Source of the DNA: Cymbidium sinense
Taxonomy: Eukaryota > Streptophyta > Magnoliopsida > Asparagales > Orchidaceae
Assembly: GCA_021442155.1 (NCBI GenBank)
Contig: CM038228.1
Location: 90,353,737-90,417,736 of the forward strand
Length of the DNA stretch: 64,000 nt
Direction: 5' to 3'
Of the stretch, positions 23,761-34,700 are shown one piece after another (the first letter of the stretch is position 1; each line of letters opens with the position of its first letter). The notes under the pieces were generated by a model. That model saw nothing but the letters and a program-made list of their open reading frames with translations, had not been told where the DNA came from and ran no database searches. Both the position numbers and the translations under genes were made by a program.

Positions 23761-24199
23761 ACAGATTAACAATCCCATCAGAAGAAGCAACAAGACAGTC
23801 GTGATTTCCCCCCACGACCCTCACATCAACGATTGAATAACACACCGTCTGTTAACATCACAATATATTGAGATGAAAAAAAAATCAAGTGGCATCCACT
23901 GAAAAATTGAAATCGGGAGCAATATTGTCACTTCCATTGAAGTGGTGGACATACTACTTAAGGCATGCAACTCGAGAAAGAGAGGCTCATTCAAGAATAT
24001 CTCGTCAATTTGTGCAAAACCAACTCAAGAAAACATAGCTCCAAGGGGCAAGCGGGACAATCATCACAACATAATAGTCGTCAAATAGTTGGAGAAATTG
24101 AAACGATTGCAAGTGGGCCACTACTATCTAATCAAGTCTTCATCCGCCTTTGAAGAGCGAGTTAAAAAATCTTGTATTAATCATCCCATCACTTTTAAT

Positions 24200-24680
24200 A
24201 ACTTCGGACTTGGAAGAGTCCAAGTTCCACATCAAGATCCTCTTGTCATCGGTGGGATTGGTGACCTGTTATGTTGAGAATTTTGATTGATAATGAGTTC
24301 CGTTGATATTTTATTTTACTCCACCTTTCTTAGCATAGTGCGGTTAAGGAAACACTTCAACCCACTGCGGGGCGTTATATGGGTTTGATAATGCCATGCA
24401 GTGGAGGGACAATCACCCTTCCGTTGTTCTCGAATTTCCTCGACAAGTCACTCACTTAGTTCAATTCATAGTTCAAGTCAAATTGACAATGTTATATTTG
24501 GAAGACCCTCAATCAATCTTGGTCTTTGTCACTTGGTACCTCATCTTAAGATAAAATTTCAAACTCCCATTGGGGTTGGGTAGTACGTGAAATCAACAAA
24601 TAGCACAATCATGTTACCTCAAACAAGCTCAACCACGCCCTTCGGTGACCTTCAACATCAAGAATTTTAATCTTTAAGAT
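24200..24680 (+). pseudogene. retropepsin (protease) region remnant
   Basis: GRVQVPHQDPLVI (about 24216-24255), LIDN followed by SVDILFYSTFL (about 24285-24330), a VEGQSPF block, NVIFGRPSINLG and LKIKFQTPIGVG (about 24541-24580). These follow the protease region of Tat-type gypsy elements (VLIDNGSSADIL ... GRPxLN ... LKIKFPTP). The catalytic DxG neighbourhood is damaged and frames shift several times. Confidence 0.65.
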
Positions 24681-25309
24681 AAAGAAATACCTCAGAGGAT
24701 TTTGCCTGTAAAAGACCTGCTCCCCACATCGTTATCAGATGACCAACCGTCAAGTTATAACTAAAGATCCAGAGGAAAAAATCATCCATTGAACTTGGAA
24801 TATGGAGGGTCTCTAAAAAGTGTTATATGTAATCTTTGGTGTATAAATATTATAGTCTTTAATTTATCCTGTTTATCTTTTCTTTTACACCTCTTATTTT
24901 TTGTTAACTTTCTCTAAAAATATATCTCATCCCTTTTGTTAAATTATTTTGTGATAATATTGTATCACCAACATTATCAAAATAATGAGTTTATGACTTT
25001 TTCTTACAAGCTTGTTTCTTCTTCATTTAATCCTCCCACTTGAAATATACAACTCACGTTGTATCTCGTTGGGCATGATCAATCGAGGGGACTTGATGGA
25101 CCTCTTTCCATCTGGGTAAGAAGTCAGTAACACTTTGGGTACTAGGATAGGTCAGGTCCTTGGTGGACATCCAGCGTCTCTTCATACGGGTTAACGTCGT
25201 GAGTCACCAACAAACAATCTTGAATTCAAAAATCCTCAATGATTGATTCAACCTCTTCCATATAGGTTAACGCGAGTCGCTCACGACAAACAATCACGGA
25301 CAGGTCAAA

Positions 25310-26170
25310 AATTGCAGTCATGGTGGCGCCGACCCATGCTCACCGACCATTTCAGCCGGGCATTGCCATCCACCATAGATGCGGTTGCCGCGGTCGACCG
25401 TCGTAGATTCACGTTCTTAGCCGACACGATGTACGGCTGTAGGTCTGCCGTAGACCATTCGTCGCGGTCCCCATCCGACAATCTGGCGGTAATCCCGCCA
25501 TCGTCGCCGTCGTCGGTGATTATCGCTGCCAAATCGCCGATAATCTCGGTCATCCCCTCCGACCATCTCCCGTTCGATTATACGTGTCGTCGCGCCATTC
25601 TGGCCGCGTGCGCTACTTGCCGTCGTCCGTCATCCGCGGTCTCCGGATTATCATTGCGTCATTGCCTCGAACGGTCGGTCGAGGGTAGTTGATGCCTCTT
25701 TTAAGCAGGAGCCTGCGGTATGAACTACGGGTCTTGATCGCCTCAGAAGAGTCGTTAACACCTCTTTGAAAAACTGTGTCTTGCGTATGAATTCTGATGA
25801 TCGCCTCAGAACTGGGTTCGGCGAGTTGGTTTTCTCTTTCGAGGCGGAGCACGTATGAGCTACGGGTCTTGATCCTCGAGCGAACTTCTCTCAAAAAGAG
25901 AATGTGTCTTCTCCCCTGGGGGGTTTTTATAAAGTGTAGGTAAAGGTAAATCATCAAAATCCCCAAAATCTCCAAAAGCGCCAAAAGCGCGGCGCGTTTA
26001 AATGGCACACTCCGCCTGAGCGTGGCGGTTCCGAGCGTTCGGCCGTCGCACGATTCAGCGCTGCCGTCAGTTCTGACCCGGCCCATTTGCGCCGCATGAT
26101 CCATGCTGGCGACCCGACTCACAGCGGTTGTAGCCAGCGCCGCATGGGTGGGAGAAGCAGCTATATGACC
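25310..26170. other. GC-rich, CpG-rich block inside the gag-protease element
   Basis: Clearly more GC and CpG than the surrounding DNA (many GCCG, CGTCG and GCGCC words). It holds two direct copies of an ACGGGTCTTGATC word (about 25725 and 25861) resembling the LTR word CGGATCTTGATC. Long open frames on both strands (25243-25692, 25613-26122) come from base composition and match no protein I know. Confidence 0.5.
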
Positions 26171-26385
26171 TGTTTACCACGAGCGATCTGATGGGTCCGT
26201 AATCTTAAAATCGCCCCATACTAACACATCCACACAATGCTTATAATCTCGTACTCCCGAAGATCGTTTCTCTCAAAATATGTGGTTAATGGACCTCAAA
26301 TTTCATTGAAGAATTTGCTATTTTCGGATATTTGACATATATATTTTGGATGATTGAGATAATATTATCCAAAAAAATAGCGATA

Positions 26386-27125
26386 TGACACTTAAAATAC
26401 TGGTGAAATACGGATCTTGATCTTAAAAGCAGTCGAAGTAAAGAAACTGGTCGAGATCAAGCACTTAAAATTTCATTAAAAATTTTGGGATATCGGTTAA
26501 AATCCTAAAAGCTCTCAAATATGGGTATTTATAGTCAAATTGATCCCGACGGCGGATCTATAGCCCAAGATCTCATAATTCTTCATTTAAGCATTCAAAT
26601 ACACAAAATACATCATATGATCAAAGGAATCATCATGAGCCGTCCGATGGAGGAGGGTTGGTTGATTGTGTATTCTGACCGCCCATTCTCGATCAGGCTC
26701 CGTTATGATGAGAGGCAGCGAGAGAGGAGAGCCAGCCGAAGATCCTCCACATGTATCACTTTCGGCGGTCAAACCAGCCGTGCGCCGTCGTGCGCCGTCT
26801 GGCCGATCGTCACTGCGCCAACCCGGCCTCCATCATGGCCTTCATCGTCGATTCTTTGTCCCTCGTTGTTTGCCATTATTGCTCTAACAATTGTTACCAC
26901 GAGCGTTATTACATGCTTAGTTGTTCTCTTATATACATTCTATAATCCGTTATGGAAGATTTGTACTCAAACATAGTGGAAGTTTTTTTTCTTGGGTAGG
27001 TGTGATTTTTCCCTCTTTTTTTGGTTTTCAATTTTTTGGAGTTTTCTTATTTCTTTTCATCATGTGTCTGTATTCATGGAGAACTTTTCTTCGTGGTTTT
27101 CAACATAACAATAATATTCTCAACA
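26386..27125 (+). repeat. 3' LTR of the gag-protease element
   Basis: Direct repeat of 21980-22701. Similarity is clear through the GGAGTTTTCTT word (27041-27051) and then fades, so the 3' border (about 27123, ending ...CTCAACA) is a guess. Confidence 0.65.
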
Positions 27126-27340
27126 AATTTTTATTATAATATTTGAGACAGTTTTTTTACATTGCTTTGTTTTTTGAACACGAACCGTTTAATTTTAGCT
27201 ATTTTTTAGAAAATTTGTAGTGAAAAGTTATTTTGAGAATCATAGTTATTATAGTGTGGTGGCTATTAGAAAGCTTTTTTTTTTTAATTTTTCAAAAAAA
27301 AAAAAACAACATGAAAATTTTTTAGCCATTTTTAAAGGCT

Positions 27341-27592
27341 GTTTGAGAGTATGATACATCATTGAGTTATTTGAGAATCATATTTTAGTTACATTTTGAA
27401 AAATCTAAGATGAGAAAGTTATATTTTTAAATCCAATCTATCTACTTGCAGAGACGACCAAAAAGTTGGAGTTTGATTTTTGTAAAATAATAAGAATAAA
27501 AATTAGATAACTCCGTAACTTCATACGTAGTTTATACGTAAGAACACAATTATTTTTTCATAAAGTTATAGCTGTCTCAAACAAACCCTAAA
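27341..27592. repeat. MITE with GTTTGAGA-type ends
   Basis: Left end GGCTGTTTGAGAGTATGA, right end AGCTGTCTCAAACAAACCC: inverted relatives about 250 bp apart with no coding sequence. Similar words occur near 14330, 17200 and 20510. Confidence 0.5.
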
Positions 27593-28342
27593 TATGTTTG
27601 AGTGTTATTTGTACATTTAAATAACAGAATAATTTAAAATAATACTTAAATGACCAATTAATTAAGATAATTAAACCATTAAATCGATTCCTCTAAGCTG
27701 GGTTATATTATCAAATTCTATTTATAATCTTAGGTTAATTATGTGAATATCATCTACAAATTTCTATTTATAACAAAGGTGGAATAACTAAAGAGATGGT
27801 AAATGAAAATAGTAAATAAAGTATGGAAATTATTATTTAAGTATGGAAATTTATTTTTATCATAACATTTGCTTGAATCAAATTATTTTTTCTTTTCATA
27901 CTAAATCAGCTGGCTCTTGAGCTAACTCAAACTCGTAGAATAAGTCTTGAGCTTGAGCTAGAACTTGATTAATCAATCTCAATCAAAGTTGAGCTCAGAC
28001 TCATTTACACGATTAATTTCATCCAAATACCAAAATCAAATATTTTATTAATTAATATTAATATAAATATTTAAACCACTAATTTCAAAACTAAATCAAA
28101 TCTTTCATGGAAATTTAGCTTACTTTGATTATTTTTTTTTTTACAATCAAATTAATTTTACATATAAGTAATATTTTAATAGACATTAAATGCATAAGTT
28201 TTCCTCCAATCAAATTTGCTCCTCTTAATGAATTTATCTGAAGTTCACCAATCAGACGGTTGAGCTGAGTACGGCGCCAACTTTTTTTTTTTTTGACTTA
28301 GTCCTATTTTTAAATTAAATTTAAATTTAGCTAATAAAAGTA

Positions 28343-28566
28343 GGAGAATTTATATACTACACAATTCTTATGTATTTACATATCTCTAAGTTAGATATTT
28401 ACTTATCTAATATTTTTCATCTTAAAAGCATTTCACTTTTAAAAAGTAAATAAAATGATATTTTTGATGTGATATTGAAGATTAAGATGTTATATATGTA
28501 AAAATTGAAGTTTGGGTGTTAGATATGTAAATACATAAGAATTGTGTGGTATGTATGTAAATTCCC
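28343..28566. repeat. MITE, TACATACATACCACA family, copy 1
   Basis: About 45-bp terminal inverted repeats (28343-28388 and 28518-28566) built on ACACAATTCTTATG / CATAAGAATTGTGT and TATTTACATATCT. About 224 bp in total, no coding sequence. Same family as 38230-38474. Confidence 0.75.
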
Positions 28567-28676
28567 CATAAAAATTTTACTATTACCTATAATTTTAATA
28601 TTATATATTTATATTATAAAAAAAAAGTACATACTTATCACATAATTTTTATACCTTTTATATTTAACCCATAAAG

Positions 28677-28678
<2 letters not shown>

Positions 28679-28737
<59 letters not shown>
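28679..28737. repeat. (TA)n microsatellite
   Basis: About 58 bp of TA dinucleotides. Confidence 0.9.
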
Positions 28738-28741
<4 letters not shown>

Positions 28742-28879
28742 AAAAAAATATATTTTATTTTAAAAAATAATATTTTGATGTGATATAAAATTTTAAATAT
28801 TATATAGAAATATTAAAAAAAATTAATAATAGTTTTATAAATACATAAAAATTATATTATATGAGTGTAAATCTTCCTT

Positions 28880-29060
28880 AGGGGATTTACATATATTTTA
28901 ATTTTTATATTAATAACATACTAATTTAGCAAAAATTTTATCATCATTCTTTTTTAAAATAAAAATATATTTTTAAATATAAAAAGTATTAGATAAAAAA
29001 TTAATTCTAAATATGTAAATATATAAGAATTATATTATATATATGTTAATCTTTTTTTAT
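28880..29060. repeat. decayed MITE, same family as 28343
   Basis: Starts GGGGATTTACATATATTTTA and ends with AAGAATTATATTATATATATG, weaker inverted relatives of the 28343 ends. Confidence 0.4.
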
Positions 29061-29262
29061 AAATATATATTCTGTTGGTAAAATAAATCATTTAAAGAAC
29101 TGTTTTTGAGCCCTAATAGTCGACCAATTCGAGTCGAATTAGGTCGAAATTAATTTATTTAATATTTCTTCATTTGGTCTCCGATAAACGAAGCAGAGAA
29201 TCCAAATCGGGACGAAGACAGCAGAAATAATTTCACGGTAAACAGAACAGAAACCAACTCTC

Positions 29263-29270
<8 letters not shown>

Positions 29271-29301
<31 letters not shown>
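29271..29301 (+). repeat. (CT)n microsatellite in the Alfin-like gene leader
   Basis: About 15 CT units, followed by CT-rich leader sequence about 200 bp before the start codon. Pyrimidine-rich tracts are common in plant 5' UTRs and core promoters. Confidence 0.85.
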
Positions 29302-29304
<3 letters not shown>

Positions 29305-29500
29305 TCGCCTCAACCTTCTTCTTTCCTTCCTCTCTCTTCCCCTTCCCAATTTGTTCTTGGAGGATTTGAAAGTTACTGGATAATCTCTGGTTCTTCTTCG
29401 GCTAAGGAAACCCTAATTCAGTGCTTGCTTCGTTCTTGAGCTGCCGGTAATATTCAAGGGTGAGAAAATCTTTTCTAGTAGCGGAGAAGTGACGCCGCAA

Positions 29501-31677
29501 ATGGATGGAGGGCCGGGTGCTTACAATCCGCGGACTGCGGAAGAGGTTTTTAGGGATTTTAGGGGCCGGAGGGCCGGGATGATCAAAGCTCTTACGACTG
29601 GTAATTTATTTCTCTGTTTCTATTTATAAGGTTGTCGTATCTCTTTTTGTGTGATATGTTGGCCGATGGTATAATATGTTTTCTTGTGCTGCAGAGGTGG
29701 ATAAGTTTTACCAGCTCTGCGATCCTGGTGAGTGAGCCTCTGCATACCTTCCTGTCATGGTTGCTGGATTTTGGATGAGATTACTATCTGATTATAACAC
29801 TGCGTGCATGTAGTCGTGGGGAGGTCTTCTCTTGATATTAGAATGGGGGTGATTAATTGCCTTTAATCTATTATGTTTTGCTAGCCAATTTTCTTTGTGG
29901 GCTTCCAATGCGGCATTTGCTTGCTTTTCAATTATTTTAGATATAACACGGTATGCCCACTGCTTCTAGGTATATTTATTATTACCCTATTGATATTTTT
30001 GTGGATGATTTAGCTTTAATAAATTTTAGTAACTGTTTGAAGAAAAGTCCTTCTAATTTGCCATTATAGCAGCTTGTATGCTTTAGAGGTCTATATTAGT
30101 TGTTACTACTGACGTTATTTAGAATATGGAATATATGAATATACAATTAGGGTTTTGTGAGTAATATTTTGTGAAAAGTGATTGGAATGATAAAGGTACT
30201 TTCTTAAATTATCCCCTTTTTTAATGTGCAGACAAGGATAACTTATGTCTATATGGGTTTCCTTCTGAGACTTGGGAGGTAAACTTGCCTGCTGAGGAAG
30301 TCCCTCCGGAGCTTCCTGAGCCTGCATTAGGTATAAATTTTGCTAGGGATGGTATGGATGAGAAGGACTGGCTGTCACTGGTGGCAGTTCACAGTGATGC
30401 ATGGTTACTGGCTGTGGCATTCTATTTTGGAGCACGCTTTGGCTTTGACAAAGAAGCAAGGTATATGTTTGTTTGTAGATATAAATCATGTGAAATTGTT
30501 AAATTGTTGAATAAAAGCAGCTACTGTTTTTAATTTAGTCTATTAGTATTTGACGATGACACATTAGCTAAATTCTTGGGTCTTTCATTAGTTGAATGTA
30601 GTGAAATGAACTAAAATTTGAGATTTTTACATTTATATCAGCTTAATGTATTATACAACACTACAAAATGAAAGTGTAGGCAGCTTACGTATAAATATCA
30701 CAAGCAAAAATCATACATTTCTTTATCGTGAAATAATTTCTTATTTCCTATGGGCATATAACAACCATTTCAGTGAACTGGAATGCATATTATACATCAT
30801 TCAATATTTGTGTTCGTGCTTTCCATGGGTATTGTACTAGACATGCAAAACTAACGAGCAAGTGAGCAACAAAAGTAAAAGATAGAAGTCACAGTCATAT
30901 TGAGTAATCAAATAATGATTTTATTGAATAGTTAAACTTCGGGCACCAATAAATATTTTTGTTCTATAGTCAGGTTTGTAATCATCATCACCATCTTCAT
31001 CACAAATTCTTCACTTGGCCTTTTAAGTCATCCTTTCCATTCGTTCTTTCAAATGGCTGTATGAGGTGTGAATCCTGTATTTCTAGCTAGTTTAGCTTGC
31101 ATCCCTCCACATTTTTTTTCTATATTATTTCTACCCCCTTAGTCCAATTAGTGTATCTTTTATCCTTTGATGTCTGGCCCCTAATCTCATAAGGTTTGTA
31201 CTGTAATTTTCTTTGATGTGGATCAGAATCTGAAATTCTAATGTGATAATCTTAGACTTTCTTAGTTGTGACTTTTATTTATCATAACATTCTCATTCTA
31301 TCACATCAATTTCATCTTTAATCATTGCACAACACATTCATATTAAACAATATAATGATATTTTTTATTTTTATTAAAACTTTATTTTTTTTTTTTGCCC
31401 CACCTTTGTCTTTTCATTTACAAAACAACGAACTTCCCTCCATTTTAATCAATCATGTCGAAGTCTTGATCAGAAATTATTTAAATAGAATGAAATAGTG
31501 ATTCTGTCTTTAAACAGATTTGAACCAAACATTGCCACATATGCTTATAGCGGTGTTGCAGCTTGATAACGTTGTTCAATATCTTACTTGGCGTTGTATT
31601 CAAACTGATTGATTTGGGAGTCTGATTTGGTTTTGTATAGCATCTGCTTCTGAGTCAAAAGAAATTTGTGTTTTCTA

Positions 31678-31708
<31 letters not shown>

Positions 31709-34700
31709 TGAATTCAACGATCAATTGGGCATACCTTGTCAGGGTCAAGTAAATGAAAATTTCCTTATGTCCTATGGCATGCTCATGTGGCACTTAACAC
31801 CATGCCATGACCATATTTCAATTCGATAGCTATACACAAGGTACTCAACAAAAGTGAATGAGTTGCCTTTCTCATTTCATTTAATTGAACTGAATAAGTT
31901 TAAATTTAATGAGACTTAAGTTCAGCATCATCACCTGATCATTAGCTTTATCCCAATTGTTAGAGTTGATTTTATGAAGTCTGAGATGGTAAACATGTTT
32001 TCATAAATTATTTTGAATTACCCATATTACTTTTGTTATTCTCTTTATTCTTGTCAATCTCACAATACTAATTTTATTAACTCTTATGATGGTTGCAATT
32101 GCTCTTCTTTATTGTATATTTTGAACCATTTGATCTTTTTTTTTTTAACTACATTATCTCCCATGCTATTTTTACATGGTTGTTTTTAATTGATCCTTTT
32201 GAGTTCTGCCACTTATTTGTCTTAACATCATAATTGGTATTATGCTCAACCAAACAATTAATGACTTCTTATCTACTTAACACTATGTTCAATACAACTT
32301 ATTCAAGCTAATCATAGTTTTATAAAATTTACATTTAAGTCACTATAATATCTTTTATTGCTCAATACCAAAGACATTTCTCCATTTTAAATCATTCCAC
32401 CTTGATACTATAAGTTATATTTTTATCTATATTCCCTTTATTATGTATACTAGATTCCATGTATTTAAACTTTTCACTCACAGGTATCACCGTAAGTTTT
32501 AATTATGTTGATTGATTATTGTTAATATTATATTCACTAAAATTTTATATCATATAAATAAAAAAATAGGGTTGAGAGTAGTAAATGGTCCAATATATTG
32601 TTCCATGATGAAGAAGTAATTATTGACATTGAACTTAAATATTTATGTTATATTATTTTGTTAATTTTTCTAGAAGTTATCTTCATTTATATTAATTTCC
32701 TTCCGGAACAATATTTTTATTTTCTTGTTTTTATCTTTCAATTTAATAATTTATTATCTCCTTACTATTATTTATCTATTATTTCTTTTTAGATTTATAT
32801 GTGGATAGATTAAATTATTTTATGCTTTTCCATTTACTTGTCGGTAGCTTAATTCAGTTTGTAGTTGAACCAATGGCTTGATGATTCAAATCCTTCATCG
32901 GTTTTAAGTTCAGGCCAGGTTCTAAACTGCCCACAAGCAGCAAACTATACGGAAATTGCAATAATGTAGCAAGTGAAAACTTGCTGAATCAATGATTGAT
33001 TAAGAAATTAAAGTTCAGGCCAGGTTCTAAACTGCCCACAAGCAGCAAACTATACGGAAATTGCAATAATGTAGCAAGTGAAAACTTGCTGAATCAATGA
33101 TTGATTAAGAAATTATTCTATTTAAAGAAAGCTACAGTTTGAAGTGTTAAATCTTCTTTGATGCGTTCGGTCAATCTGATTTGACGATGATGTAGTTTAG
33201 TTGACACTGTTAAGTCACATAACAGTGTTTCCTGCCAAATATAGTTTGTTTGGTTGTTCAGCCTTACCATATGTAAAAGCTCGGTCAACATCCAAAGATT
33301 GAGATTTGTGTTTGATAGTATTTGTGATACACTATTCTTAGCTTTTTTATTATTAAAATTAATTTCAGTAGAGCAGAAAAAGCAACCACCCCACTTAGTG
33401 GGATAAAGACTTGTTGTTCAAAATGATGGTGAAATAGATGGAGATGTTATTAGTAGAATTCAAGTTGGATGGTTGAAGTGGAGGAATGCATCTGGCCTGT
33501 TGTGTGATAGAAAAGTTCCACTTAAACTTAAGGGAAAATTTTATAAGATGGTGGTATGACGCAATGACTTATGTACGAAAATGTTGGTAAAAGAGAAGCA
33601 TAAGACTAAGTTAAGTATTCTTGAGATGAGGATGCTCAGTGGATGAATGGCTTTACTCTTAGAGATAAAATCTGAAAATAGTATGTTGGGAAAAAGTTGG
33701 AGTAGCTCGGTGGTAGATAAGATTAGAGAGAGTCGCCTTAGATGGTTTGGCCACATAAAGCGTCGGCCATCCGATGACGGTTAGGAGAGTAGATCATTAG
33801 ATTTTGCTTATGTTAAGAAGGTAGAGTAGACCTAAAAGACTTGGTTAAGATGTATATAAAATGACCTTAGTATACTTGAATTAAATGAGAATTTGACATA
33901 TAATAGGACACAATGGAGACGAATGATTCATATAGCCAACCCCTCTTAGTGGGATAAAGGTTTGTTGTTGTTGTTGTTCTTGTTGTGTAGAAAAAGCAAC
34001 CACCCGTTTGTTATATATTTTGAACAAATTATAGTCTGCACGATACATCAAAACTGCATCATTCTCTGTGATACAGCAGCTTTTGGTTGCATTTTTGCAT
34101 GTGCCAGGTACCAGAGGTTTGCAACCTGCTGTTCTGCATCAGTTGTTATGATCCTCAATAGACATATTTCATACATCAACAATATCTCATCATCATTATC
34201 ATTAGCTTTATTTAAACTATTTTGGGTTTGACGTTATGAACCCTTAACCATCATTTTTTATTCTATTCTTTTGAGTGTTACTTTAGGTGTTTAACTTATT
34301 CTTTATAAATGATTTAGAATAGCTTCTATCCAAGTGTGTTAAAATAGATTTTGAAGCACGCTTCTCTTGCGAAGCAGTGCGGCATAATGAGGGGATCCAC
34401 TTCACCTTGTGTTTGCATTCCCCTTTGTGTGATACAAACACTTGCATTTTTGAGCACTTGCACGAAACGCGTGAAGAACATTAAGCATGTTAGTGTCAAC
34501 TTACTGCATGCCACTCGATTTTGCCAGTTTAGGGTTTAGGATTTGATAGATTTGACCTTTTTTAAAATAAATAGTTTATTTAATAGTATAAGGCTTTGAG
34601 GATCTTTGATCGAGCTTTGTTTTGATCACTCAGTAGCCTTCGTCCTTGATCACGTAGCATTTGTGATCTTTTTCTCTTGATTGAGCCACAAGCTGTGATG

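Larger units (their letters stand above)
21980..27125 (+). mobile_element. LTR retroelement with gag and protease only (Tat-like, non-autonomous)
   Basis: The blocks starting TGACACTTAAAATACT at 21980 and 26386 are direct repeats of each other for about 650-740 bp (LTRs). A primer-site-like TTTGGCGTCGTGG lies at 22703-22715, just after the first. The interior has a decayed Ty3-type gag (about 23160-23760) and a retropepsin region (about 24200-24680). I could find no reverse transcriptase, RNase H or integrase between there and the 3' LTR. A GC-rich block (25310-26170) fills the remaining space. This layout fits a non-autonomous TR-GAG-like derivative of the Tat branch. Exact 3' ends and target duplication are unresolved. 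Confidence 0.75.

Noticed and set aside
25243..26122. Long open frames on both strands of the GC-rich block
   Set aside because: GC-rich DNA has few stops; no domain is recognisable on either strand.
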